Shown here: in pieces, positions 34,282 to 42,309 of the stretch
Position numbering within the stretch: the stretch's first letter is position 1
Layout of the letters: every line of letters starts with the position of its first letter
Assembly: GCA_032160165.1 (NCBI GenBank)
Contig: JAVHWA010000031.1
Span: forward strand, 62,001-126,000
Length of the DNA stretch: 64,000 nt
From: QHXM01 sp032160165
GTDB taxonomy: Bacteria; Acidobacteriota; Blastocatellia; Pyrinomonadales; Pyrinomonadaceae
Reading direction: 5' to 3'
Translations under genes and position numbers: made by a program
The notes under the pieces: generated by a model
Databases searched by the model: none
The model's input: only the letters and a program-made list of their open reading frames with translations
What the model was told of the DNA's origin: nothing

Positions 34282-34863
34282 TCAAGCGAGTGGTGCGCGC
34301 CGAATTTGGCGATAGAGTTTATAAACCAGCCGTATCGGTAACCCTACAACGTTCCAGTAATCGCCTCTTATCTCTTCGATGAACAGTGCGGCGCGGCCCT
34401 GCGCAGCGTACGCGCCGGCCTTATCCATAGGCTCCCCGCTTTGAACGTATCCATCGATTTCCGCATCGGACAACGCGCCGAAGCGCACCTGAGTGGTCTC
34501 GTGGGATACGAAGCGACGATCTTTCTCTCCATGCGGGAGCAGGGCAACGCCCGTGACGGCATCATGCCACCGCCCGCTCAGCATCCTTAACATTCGCCGT
34601 GCATCGTCTACATCTCGCGGTTTTCCCAGGATCGCTTTATCAACCACCACGGCAGTATCCGCTCCGAGTATTAAGTCGCGCGGGTAACGCCCGGCGGCGG
34701 CCTCGGCTTTCTTAAGAGCCAGGCGTTCGACGGCGGCCTCCGCGGTCTCATCCGCGAAAAGAGATTCGTCTGCATGCGTGGCGAACGCTTCAAAGGGCCA
34801 TCCTACGGCGCGCAAGATCTCAGCGCGCCTTGGGCTCGCCGATGCCAGTATCAGTTTTTCCAT
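34282..34863 (-). CDS. maf: Maf family nucleoside triphosphate pyrophosphatase
   Basis: 193 residues, full length. Hydrolyses non-canonical dTTP, UTP or related nucleotides. Motifs: 'LASASPRRAEILRAVGWPFE', 'LILGADTAVV', 'GKPRDVDDARRMLRMLSGRW', 'HDAVTGVALL', 'EIDGYVQSGEPMDKAGAYA' and 'GDYWNVVGLPI', including the catalytic Asp of GADTAV. Start ATG at 34863 with a GAAGAGAG stretch upstream. Confidence 0.95.
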   Translation of the reverse strand: MEKLILASASPRRAEILRAVGWPFEAFATHADESLFADETAEAAVERLALKKAEAAAGRYPRDLILGADTAVVVDKAILGKPRDVDDARRMLRMLSGRWHDAVTGVALLPHGEKDRRFVSHETTQVRFGALSDAEIDGYVQSGEPMDKAGAYAAQGRAALFIEEIRGDYWNVVGLPIRLVYKLYRQIRRAPLA

Positions 34864-35010
34864 CAGATACTCTCTTCGATTTCTCGCCGCGCGAACGCTT
34901 GTGGCCGGCGCGCGTTATACCCTAAACTCGGAAAACTGCAGACTATGAATTGCTGAGTGAACGCGGATTATACTGTCCTTTGACGGGAATCTCACGTAAT
35001 AGATCGAAAG

Positions 35011-35487
35011 ATGGAAGATCTAATTCGAACGCTGCCGAAGCTATTACGCATTGCCGGCGAAACAGAAGAAGTTCTCGAAACCGCTGCTCTCATCGCGTGG
35101 CGACGCGCCGCCGGTGAAGGGTTGCGGACTCAGGCGATTCCTTTTCGACTTTTTAAGAAGACGCTGATCGTCGCCGTCGCTGACGCTACGTGGCAAAAGC
35201 AGCTCGAAGCTATCAGCGGGCAATTGCTTTTTCGGATCAATTCCCTGCTCGGCCAGGCCGTGGTGACTTATATTGAATTTCGGGTCGATCCGAAGGCCGT
35301 ACGCGCAGCGCGGAGGGCGGCGCAAACAAAGGTGATCGACCGGCCCCGGGAGGAGCAGCTTGCAATGCAGGCCGTCTCTCCGGAATTATCAGTCGCCGCC
35401 GGCGCAATTCACGACGACGAGCTGCGGCGGCGCTTTCTTATTGCCGCTGGAAGCTGTATCAATCGGTACGAGAAAACCAGGCGCTAG
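35011..35487 (+). CDS. DUF721 protein, DciA-like helicase loader
   Basis: 158 residues. The DUF721 domain spans residues about 1-100: 'AALIAWRRAAGEGLRTQAIP', 'KTLIVAVADATWQKQLEAIS' and 'YIEFRVDPKA'. DciA recruits the replicative helicase DnaB in bacteria without DnaC. The C-terminal part is divergent, as is usual. The gene is 65 bases upstream of gatC with the same orientation. Confidence 0.85.
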   Translation: MEDLIRTLPKLLRIAGETEEVLETAALIAWRRAAGEGLRTQAIPFRLFKKTLIVAVADATWQKQLEAISGQLLFRINSLLGQAVVTYIEFRVDPKAVRAARRAAQTKVIDRPREEQLAMQAVSPELSVAAGAIHDDELRRRFLIAAGSCINRYEKTRR

Positions 35488-35552
35488 TTCGCAATCAAAG
35501 CGGCTCTTCGGTCTGACCAGGAGCGCGCTTCAGCTAACACGAAACAAAAGAA

Positions 35553-35849
35553 ATGCCGATAACAGAATCCGACATCGAGAAACTCGCGCAACTTGCTCAC
35601 CTGGAAATTACTCCTGAGGAGCGTCGCGCTTTTACGCCTCAAATTGCTGAGATCGTTACTTACGTTGAGCAACTCAACGAGTTGGACACAAGCTCAGTCG
35701 AGCCTTCAATCGGCGGTCTGACGCCGGAGGGTGAGCGGACCGATTCATCGCGAGAAGATGTGGCGATGCCCTCGCTCGGGCAGAAACTTGCACTGGACCA
35801 GGCCCCGGATCCAGCGTCGGGTCATTTTCGAGTCCCGAAAGTGCTCTAG
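35553..35849 (+). CDS. gatC: Asp-tRNA(Asn)/Glu-tRNA(Gln) amidotransferase subunit C
   Basis: 98 residues, typical of GatC: 'ITESDIEKLAQLAHLEITPE', 'LNELDTSSVEPSIGG' and 'LGQKLALDQAPDPASGHFRV', the terminal 'GHFRVPKVL' being strongly conserved. Stabilises the GatA-GatB complex that amidates mischarged tRNA. gatA follows 35 bases later; gatB is not in the window. Confidence 0.95.
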   Translation: MPITESDIEKLAQLAHLEITPEERRAFTPQIAEIVTYVEQLNELDTSSVEPSIGGLTPEGERTDSSREDVAMPSLGQKLALDQAPDPASGHFRVPKVL

Positions 35850-35884
35850 GTTAATTGTCCCGTTAGTTTTTGCTTCAACCAGTT

Positions 35885-37348
35885 ATGAGCCATTCAACAA
35901 CCGACGTCGATGGACTGCACGCAGCCATCGTACAGGGCGACTCCACCGCGCGTTCGGTGGTTGAGTCTTCTCTCGACGCCGCTGAGAAACTCAACCATAC
36001 GCTCAACGCCTTTCTTCAGATTGATAGAGTGGGGGCGCTTCGCCGAGCGGACGAGCTTGATGGAACACCACCTGATCCAAATCGTCATCTCGCGGGAATC
36101 CCAATTGCGATCAAAGACAACATCTGTGTAGCGGGCCTTCAAACCTCGTGCGGTTCCCGTATTCTTGGCCCGTATCACGCGCCGTACAACGCTACCGCGA
36201 TCGAACGTCTCAATGCTGCCGGCGCAATAATCATCGGAAAGACGAACTGCGACGAGTTTGCTATGGGCTCGAGCAACGAGAACTCTGCTTTCGGGCCGGT
36301 CAGTAATCCGTGGGACACACAGCGTGTCCCTGGCGGATCCAGCGGTGGATCGGCCGCCGCGGTCGCCGCGGGAATCGTTCCCGTCGCCCTCGGTTCCGAA
36401 ACTGGCGGCTCCGTTCGGCAACCCGCGTCGCTTTGCGGTATCGTTGGCCTGAAACCGACTTACGGACGGATCTCCCGTTATGGGCTGGTCGCGTTCGGTT
36501 CCTCGCTCGATCAGATCGGGGTCTTCGGGCGCAAGGTTCGCGACGTGGCATCGGTTCTCGGCGTACTCTCCGGACGCGATGAGCACGACGCGACGACTGC
36601 CGAGGTTGCTGTGCCCGACTACGCATCTCAACTCCCTGGCAATGTTCAGGGCGCGCGACTCGGTGTTCCACGCGAGCTCTTCGGAGAAGGCCTGTCGGAG
36701 GAGGTGCGCGCATCAGTCGAAGCCGCGATCGAGGTTTATCGTGATCTGGGAGCTGAGATCGTGGAGGTTGAGCTTCCGCATTCCAAGTACTGCATCGCCG
36801 TCTACTACATCCTCGCGACTGCTGAAGCGTCGTCTAATCTCGCACGCTATGACGGGGTGCGTTATGGGTTCCGTGCCGAAGATGCAGACGAATTGCGGGC
36901 GATGTATCGGAGAACGCGAGACGAAGGTTTTGGCCCGGAGGTTAAGCGCCGCATCATGCTTGGTACCTACGTTCTATCGTCAGGCTACTACGAAGCCTAC
37001 TACCGTAAGGCTCAGCAGGTGCGCACACTCATCAAGCAGGATTTTCGAAAAGCCTTCGAAATTTGCGACGCGATAGTAACGCCGACCACGCCGACCGTGG
37101 CTTTCATGATTGGCGAAAAGACGGACGACCCACTGGCGATGTACCTGAACGACATCTACACCTGCACAGCAAATCTGGCTGGAATTCCGGGCATCTCCAT
37201 CCCATGCGGTCTTTCCAGCGAAGGATTGCCCATTGGCGTTCAATTGATGGGGCCCTACTGGTCTGAAGCAAATCTGCTTCGGCTGGCAGATGCCTACGAG
37301 CATTCGCAGCCGTTCACTGCCCGTCCGAACGTGAATGCCGGACAATGA
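35885..37348 (+). CDS. gatA: Asp-tRNA(Asn)/Glu-tRNA(Gln) amidotransferase subunit A
   Basis: 487 residues from the ATG at 35885 (an in-frame TTG at 35870 adds five residues). Amidase signature with the Ser-cisSer-Lys triad: Lys in 'GIPIAIKDNICV', the serine pair in 'GGSSGGSAAAVAAGIVPVAL' and 'GSETGGSVRQPASLCGIVGL'. 'CDEFAMGSSNENSAFGPVSN' is the GatA channel motif. It releases ammonia from glutamine for tRNA-dependent transamidation in the cytoplasm. Confidence 0.96.
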   Translation: MSHSTTDVDGLHAAIVQGDSTARSVVESSLDAAEKLNHTLNAFLQIDRVGALRRADELDGTPPDPNRHLAGIPIAIKDNICVAGLQTSCGSRILGPYHAPYNATAIERLNAAGAIIIGKTNCDEFAMGSSNENSAFGPVSNPWDTQRVPGGSSGGSAAAVAAGIVPVALGSETGGSVRQPASLCGIVGLKPTYGRISRYGLVAFGSSLDQIGVFGRKVRDVASVLGVLSGRDEHDATTAEVAVPDYASQLPGNVQGARLGVPRELFGEGLSEEVRASVEAAIEVYRDLGAEIVEVELPHSKYCIAVYYILATAEASSNLARYDGVRYGFRAEDADELRAMYRRTRDEGFGPEVKRRIMLGTYVLSSGYYEAYYRKAQQVRTLIKQDFRKAFEICDAIVTPTTPTVAFMIGEKTDDPLAMYLNDIYTCTANLAGIPGISIPCGLSSEGLPIGVQLMGPYWSEANLLRLADAYEHSQPFTARPNVNAGQ

Positions 37349-37386
37349 CTGCGCGCGGGACTGAGTCGGTTTCGCTGAAATTGTCT

Positions 37387-37436
37387 GACAAACTTCCAGT
37401 TTGTCGAGGGGCAACGACAAGCTCAACCGTGTCGGA
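37387..37436. repeat. Dispersed repeat copy 1 with hairpins
   Basis: Contains the hairpin GACAAAC-TTCCA-GTTTGTC (37387-37405) followed by TTGTCG...CGACAAGCTCAA. A second copy sharing CTTCCAGTTTGTCG and CGACAAGCTCAA lies at 45882-45932. Confidence 0.6.
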
Positions 37437-37515
37437 CTCAACCGGACGCTCTACACGTAGCCATCCTGACTCTATCCTGAGTTTCCTGAAGCCTTAGCCC
37501 AGACGCTCAAAGAAT

Positions 37516-38553
37516 ATGTCCCATAAAACTCGCCCAGTTCTGATTGCGCTGCTCTTGATTGCGCTGCTCGTTGTGTCCTGTAGTCGTTCCGGTACGAAAC
37601 AGCGGTCGCTATTGATCTATACGCCGCACGGCCAGGACCTGCTCAAAGACTTCATCGCGCGCTTCAAGCAGGTCCATCCGGATATTGATGTGCAGTTTCT
37701 CGACATGGGATCGCGCCAGGTCCTGGAGCGCGTTCGCGCCGAGCGCAATCGGCCTCAGGCTGATCTCTGGTGGGGCGCGGCACATACTACGTTCCAGACC
37801 GCGGCCGATGAGGATCTGCTCGCTCCATATCGTCCTACCTGGGCTGACAAAGTGCCGGAGACCGCGCGCGATTCGCAGGATCGTTGGTTCGGAACATACG
37901 AAACACCGGAAGTAATCGTCTACAACAGTGAACTTGTCAAAGCAGAGGAGGCCCCAAAGGATTGGGATGAAGTGCTCGACCCACGATGGCGAGACAAGGT
38001 GCTGATTCGCACTCCGCTACCGTCGGATTCCATGCGTGCGATTTTCGGAGCGATGATCTGGCGCTTTTATAAGGATACGAATTCATCGAAGGGAGGCTAT
38101 GACTGGCTGCGCCGGCTGGATGCCAACGTGCATGAGTACACCGCCGACGGAACGTTCCTGATGCAAAAGCTCGTCAGAGGCGAGGGCCTCATAACTCTGT
38201 GGGACATGCCGGACGTTCGACTATATCGTGAGAAAAAACATTTCAACGTCGACTATGTCATCCCCAAGAGCGGCACTCCGGTGATCACTGACGGGATCGC
38301 AATCATTAAGGGCGCTCCACACAGCGATGAAGCGCGACTCTTCTACGAGTTTGTTACCACACCTGAAAGTCTGGCCTATGGGGCGCATCAGTACTACCGC
38401 ATTCCCGCGCGAACTGATCTGGACCGAGCTCAACTGCCTGCGTGGATGAACGAACCCTTCACGCGCATGCCACTCGATTGGGACCTGCTGCGCAAGGAGA
38501 GCAACGAATGGATGCGCTATTGGGATGCTGAGATCAAAGGCCGACAACGATGA
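37516..38553 (+). CDS. Fe3+-type ABC transporter substrate-binding lipoprotein
   Basis: 345 residues. A lipoprotein signal ends with the lipobox 'VVSC' ('LLLIALLVVSCSRSG'). The mature protein is a family 1/Fbp-like periplasmic binding protein: 'YTPHGQDLLKDFIARFKQVH', 'VLERVRAERNRPQADLWWGA', 'VIVYNSELVKAEEAPKDWDE' and 'YVIPKSGTPVITDGIAIIKG'. In Gram-negatives such proteins capture ferric iron or small organic ions; the ligand tyrosines were not verified. It is the first gene of a three-component importer. Confidence 0.85.
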   Translation: MSHKTRPVLIALLLIALLVVSCSRSGTKQRSLLIYTPHGQDLLKDFIARFKQVHPDIDVQFLDMGSRQVLERVRAERNRPQADLWWGAAHTTFQTAADEDLLAPYRPTWADKVPETARDSQDRWFGTYETPEVIVYNSELVKAEEAPKDWDEVLDPRWRDKVLIRTPLPSDSMRAIFGAMIWRFYKDTNSSKGGYDWLRRLDANVHEYTADGTFLMQKLVRGEGLITLWDMPDVRLYREKKHFNVDYVIPKSGTPVITDGIAIIKGAPHSDEARLFYEFVTTPESLAYGAHQYYRIPARTDLDRAQLPAWMNEPFTRMPLDWDLLRKESNEWMRYWDAEIKGRQR

Positions 38554-38732
38554 AATGTGTCACATCAAACTTGGGAACCTGCAAGCGGCCATGTGTTGTA
38601 ATATATCGCGCGCTCTCGACCGATCGCGCTGGTTGCTGGTTGGGGAAAGTGGTGGCAGAAAGATTGCGCCGTCAAAGACACGGGAAATGCGAACAGCGTT
38701 GCGTGACGTTGGCCTACAGTTCTGAGGAGTGA
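38550..38732 (+). CDS. Possible small Cys-rich ORF between ABC genes
   Basis: 60 codons whose ATG overlaps the previous stop (ATGA) and whose stop lies 4 bases before the ATPase start. The product has five cysteines among many basic residues ('KCVTSNLGTCKRPCVV', 'RQRHGKCEQRCVTL'). The overlap geometry is what translational coupling would produce, but there is no independent evidence of coding. It may be a decayed spacer. Confidence 0.25.
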   Translation: MKCVTSNLGTCKRPCVVIYRALSTDRAGCWLGKVVAERLRRQRHGKCEQRCVTLAYSSEE

Positions 38733-38736
38733 TCAG

Positions 38737-39825
38737 TTGTCTTTTCTTTCGTTGCAGAATATCTCGAAACGCTACGACGGATTGCCGGCGGTTGCAGATC
38801 TCTCACTCGACGTAGAACAAAAGGAGTTCTTTGGATTGCTCGGACCATCGGGCTGCGGCAAGACTACTACGCTTCGAATGATCGCAGGGCTCGAGACGCC
38901 TGACATTGGAACCATCCGCTTCGACGGCCGCGACATAACTCAGCTTTCGCCTGAGCGTCGAGGCTTCGGGATGGTCTTTCAAAACTACGCACTCTTCCCT
39001 CACCTCAACGTATTCGAGAACGTCGCATTTGGCCTTCGTGCCCGCAAGCGAGCCAAAGCTGAAGTCGCACAACGTGTCGACCATGCGCTTGCCCTGGTAC
39101 AACTCCCCGGTTACGAACGCCGGCCCGTGACTGAACTCTCCGGCGGACAGCAGCAACGTGTCGCGATCGCGCGAGCAATCGCCATTGAACCGGCTCTTCT
39201 GCTTTTTGACGAGCCGCTCTCCAATCTGGATGTAGCATTAAGGGAAGAGACGCGCGGGGAATTGCGTGACCTGGTTAAGAAGCTCGGGCTCACCGCCGTT
39301 TATGTTACGCACGATCAGGAAGAAGCGTTTGCGCTGTGTGATCGAATCAGCGTTATGAGCGAGGGACGTATTTTGCAGACCGGCGCGCCGCGGGAGCTTT
39401 ACGAGAAACCAGCAGTGATTCGCGTCGCTCGATTTCTTGGACGGAACAATCTTATCGTTGCTCGCAGGCTGAGCTCCAGCGATACCGCTATTGGAACATT
39501 CAAGACAATCCAGGGAGAGCACACACTGGAAGTCCCGGTTGAGAGAAGCAAACTCGGAGCAATCAATCAGAACTCTACGCTCGCCATCCGGCCTGAACAC
39601 ATCGTTCTCTCAAAGGAGGCGTCGCCCTCAGGCCCCAACATCCTTCGGGCCAACGTGCGTGAGATAAGTTTCGGCGGTGCGACCACCACAATCTATCTCG
39701 ATGCAGGTGGTTTGTCTCTCGAAGGTCTGTTGCTTCGCTCGGACGGACTAAACATCGATGACTCCTGCACCGTTCATCTTCCGCCCGCTAAGCTCATGGT
39801 CCTCGGCGACGACGAGGGATCTTGA
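38737..39825 (+). CDS. ABC transporter ATP-binding protein (Fe3+/spermidine/thiamine type)
   Basis: 362 residues starting with TTG at 38737. Walker A 'LGPSGCGKTTTLRMIAGLE', signature 'LSGGQQQRVAIARAIAIEP', Walker B 'LLLFDEPLSNLD', H-loop 'VYVTHDQEEAFALCDRI'. A C-terminal TOBE domain from about residue 245 ('LAIRPEHIVLSKEA') marks it as a CysA/FbpC/PotA-type importer ATPase. It overlaps no gene and is followed 9 bases later by its permease. Confidence 0.93.
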   Translation: MSFLSLQNISKRYDGLPAVADLSLDVEQKEFFGLLGPSGCGKTTTLRMIAGLETPDIGTIRFDGRDITQLSPERRGFGMVFQNYALFPHLNVFENVAFGLRARKRAKAEVAQRVDHALALVQLPGYERRPVTELSGGQQQRVAIARAIAIEPALLLFDEPLSNLDVALREETRGELRDLVKKLGLTAVYVTHDQEEAFALCDRISVMSEGRILQTGAPRELYEKPAVIRVARFLGRNNLIVARRLSSSDTAIGTFKTIQGEHTLEVPVERSKLGAINQNSTLAIRPEHIVLSKEASPSGPNILRANVREISFGGATTTIYLDAGGLSLEGLLLRSDGLNIDDSCTVHLPPAKLMVLGDDEGS

Positions 39826-39834
39826 GGATGAACC

Positions 39835-41595
39835 ATGAATCGCGCCGAGTCGAATCCTGAACGCGAAAGCAGGAACACCCCGCGATCAAGCGTCTTTCGC
39901 GTACCCCTGGACCTGATTAAACGCCCCTCATCATTACTGGTTCTTCTCGTCGTTGTCGTCCTGGTCTATGGCGTCGTTTATCCCAGCCTCCATCTCCTGA
40001 CAGCTTCGGTTCAGGTCAACGCGGAATGGTCGCTCGCCGCGTATCGCGAGCTCTTCTCCAATCGTGCCATAGTCGAAGCAGCGGTCTCAAGCGTTCTGCT
40101 CTCACTTCTCACGGTGGCGTTCTGTGCGTTGGCGGGCATTTCATTGGCGTTTCTGTTCGAGCGCTACACATTCCCGGCGCGCGGAATATTCGCCACGCTT
40201 GCCGCTCTGCCCCTGGTCCTGCCGCCGCTGGTTGGAACAATCGCGTTCGTTCTGCTCTGTGGCGAATCGGGTATCCTCGCGCGATTCGTGATGTGGTTGT
40301 TTGGCTTAAAGACCTCCCCCTGGTCTCTGCGTGGCTGGCCCGCGCTGCTGATCTTTCACACCTACACCATGTACCCGTTCTTTTATATGCTCACGGCTGC
40401 CGGACTGCGACGCGTCGATGCAGGATTGGCAGAAGCCGGGCGAAGCCTCGGCGCCAGGCCAGCCAACGTGCTGTTCCGCATCGTGCTGCCTCAGTTGACG
40501 CCTTCGCTGATTGCGGCAGCACTGCTGACATTCATGACCTCAATGGCTTCGTTCAGCGCCCCGCTTTTCTTCGGTGGCGACGTAAGGGTGCTGACGCTGG
40601 AAATCTTCAACGCTCGACAGCGCGGCGATGTGGCGGCGGCATTGACCCAGACTGTTCTCCTCGCTGTGATCTCGCTGGCCGCACTTATCTTTCTTCAACG
40701 CTATGAAGGCACGCGCCGCTTTGCTGCCGCCGCGATGAAAGGCGCCACTGCCAGGCGCCGGCCCATTAAGAGCGGCAAGGCCCGAGCACTTGCGACTGCT
40801 TCCGCAATAGTCTTTGCGATCGTACTGGCATTGCCGGTGTTTACACTGGTCCTCGTCAGTTTCGCGAAGGACGGATCGTGGACGACGCAAACTCTTCCGC
40901 CGGCGTATACGCTCTCCAACTATGGACGCATCCTGACGCAAGCAGACGCGAGCTCGGTTTTTGTTAATAGCCTTATAATGGCCGGTTTGGCCGCGCTGTT
41001 TGCTTTCGTATGGAGCTTTTGTGTGGCGGCGGTTGTTGGCAGGAAGCGCACTCGATGGAAACGCTTGCTCTCTCTGCTGGTAATTCTTCCCTGGGCCTTG
41101 CCGGGTACAGTAGTCGCGGTTTCGATCGCGGAGGCTTATGGTCAGACTAATCCATTGACCGGCTCGTTCATACTGATAGGCACATTCTGGATATTGCCGG
41201 TGGTGTACTTTCTGCGATTCATGCCGTTGGTAGTGCGCGCGGTGCAGGCCAGTATCGAACAGATGGATGCAAGCTTGGAGGAGGCCGCAGGTTCGTTGGG
41301 AGCCAGCGCGTTCGCTCGTTTCTGGCGTGTAAGACTTCCCCTGGTATGGCCGGGCGCTGTCGCCGGCACCTTGCTGGCCTTCGTGATCGCCCTCGGTGAA
41401 TATGTGGCAAGCGTGCTCGTCTTCGTACCGTCAAACCAACCGGTCTCGATCAAAATCGCCGCCGAGATGCGCGACTTCAATTTAGGAACGGCCGCTGCTT
41501 ACGGTGTGCTGCTGGTGGTTTTGATCTCTGCGGCAATGCTTTTGGCAGGACGACTGGAGCGCAAGCGGGAATGGCCTTCCGGCATAGGGGGCTAG
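39835..41595 (+). CDS. Fused two-domain ABC transporter permease
   Basis: 586 residues with about twelve transmembrane segments in two homologous halves. The binding-protein-dependent permease loop occurs twice: 'EAGRSLGARPANVLFRIVLP' in the first half and 'EAAGSLGASAFARFWRVRLP' in the second. This tandem layout is that of FbpB/AfuB/ThiP-type permeases. It completes the importer formed with the two preceding genes. Substrate (ferric iron, thiamine or another) is not fixed by sequence. Confidence 0.92.
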   Translation: MNRAESNPERESRNTPRSSVFRVPLDLIKRPSSLLVLLVVVVLVYGVVYPSLHLLTASVQVNAEWSLAAYRELFSNRAIVEAAVSSVLLSLLTVAFCALAGISLAFLFERYTFPARGIFATLAALPLVLPPLVGTIAFVLLCGESGILARFVMWLFGLKTSPWSLRGWPALLIFHTYTMYPFFYMLTAAGLRRVDAGLAEAGRSLGARPANVLFRIVLPQLTPSLIAAALLTFMTSMASFSAPLFFGGDVRVLTLEIFNARQRGDVAAALTQTVLLAVISLAALIFLQRYEGTRRFAAAAMKGATARRRPIKSGKARALATASAIVFAIVLALPVFTLVLVSFAKDGSWTTQTLPPAYTLSNYGRILTQADASSVFVNSLIMAGLAALFAFVWSFCVAAVVGRKRTRWKRLLSLLVILPWALPGTVVAVSIAEAYGQTNPLTGSFILIGTFWILPVVYFLRFMPLVVRAVQASIEQMDASLEEAAGSLGASAFARFWRVRLPLVWPGAVAGTLLAFVIALGEYVASVLVFVPSNQPVSIKIAAEMRDFNLGTAAAYGVLLVVLISAAMLLAGRLERKREWPSGIGG

Positions 41596-41633
41596 GTATT
41601 TGCTTAGCCCAGCCCCCAGCCCTATTGGTGCCG

Positions 41634-42188
41634 TTACGATTTGAACTTGTCCTTGTTCTGTTCCTGTATTTTGCTTGCTCGCGAAGCCAGATCTTCCCAT
41701 TCCTTCTCCAGCGTCTCCACCCGACCCTTGATCTCCGTAAACTTCGCGTCAAGCGCCGGCCGGTCCGTGATCGATGCATCCATCACCGCATTTGGGATTC
41801 CCTTAAGCACCTCCAGATGTTCGGCGTGTTTGTTGAATTCCTGTGACTTAAGAGAGAGATATTCTTTGAGCGGAGCGTCGAGATTCGTTTTGCTTCCCTC
41901 ATCGAATTTACCCGAGGCTTCGCGCAGTTTCGCTATACTCTTATCCAGACTTCCCAGAATTTCCTGCGCTGTCGCTTTGAGCTCGTCGCGCTTTTCGGGA
42001 AATTTGTCCAGCTCGCCGGCCAGCGCCGTGATCTTTGTATCGGCCTCCATTGCGAGTTGTTCGCCTTCCTTGACGGCCGCGTTACCTTCATCGATGAATT
42101 TGTTGGCTTTTGTAGTCGCGCACGAGATCGAGAGGGCCGCCACGGCCAAGGCGACTAACAATATTGAGAGTTTCTTTCCGCGTTTCAT
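41634..42188 (-). CDS. Coiled-coil lipoprotein
   Basis: 184 residues from the ATG at 42188, chosen for AGGAG six bases upstream and the following lipobox 'LSISC' ('LLVALAVAALSISCATTKA'). The mature part is almost wholly alpha-helical with charged heptads ('NAAVKEGEQLAMEADTKITA', 'KGRVETLEKEWEDLASRASK'), ending EQNKDKFKS. No family recognised; it is likely an envelope spacer or tether. Confidence 0.75.
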   Translation of the reverse strand: MKRGKKLSILLVALAVAALSISCATTKANKFIDEGNAAVKEGEQLAMEADTKITALAGELDKFPEKRDELKATAQEILGSLDKSIAKLREASGKFDEGSKTNLDAPLKEYLSLKSQEFNKHAEHLEVLKGIPNAVMDASITDRPALDAKFTEIKGRVETLEKEWEDLASRASKIQEQNKDKFKS

Positions 42189-42309
42189 ATAATCTCCTAC
42201 ATGATTGATGGTTGGATTTCGAGCGTGAGAATATAGCACGATTCATAATGAGACTGTATATTGAACGGGCCGGAACCCAGTCAGTCGGAAACGGAACGAA
42301 CCAACATTT

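Noticed and set aside
35894..36631. A 245-codon minus-strand frame over gatA
   Set aside because: Antisense shadow of a firmly identified amidase.
38554..38736. Possible TPP or other riboswitch upstream of the ABC ATPase gene
   Set aside because: No CTGAGA/ACC core or recognisable aptamer was found.
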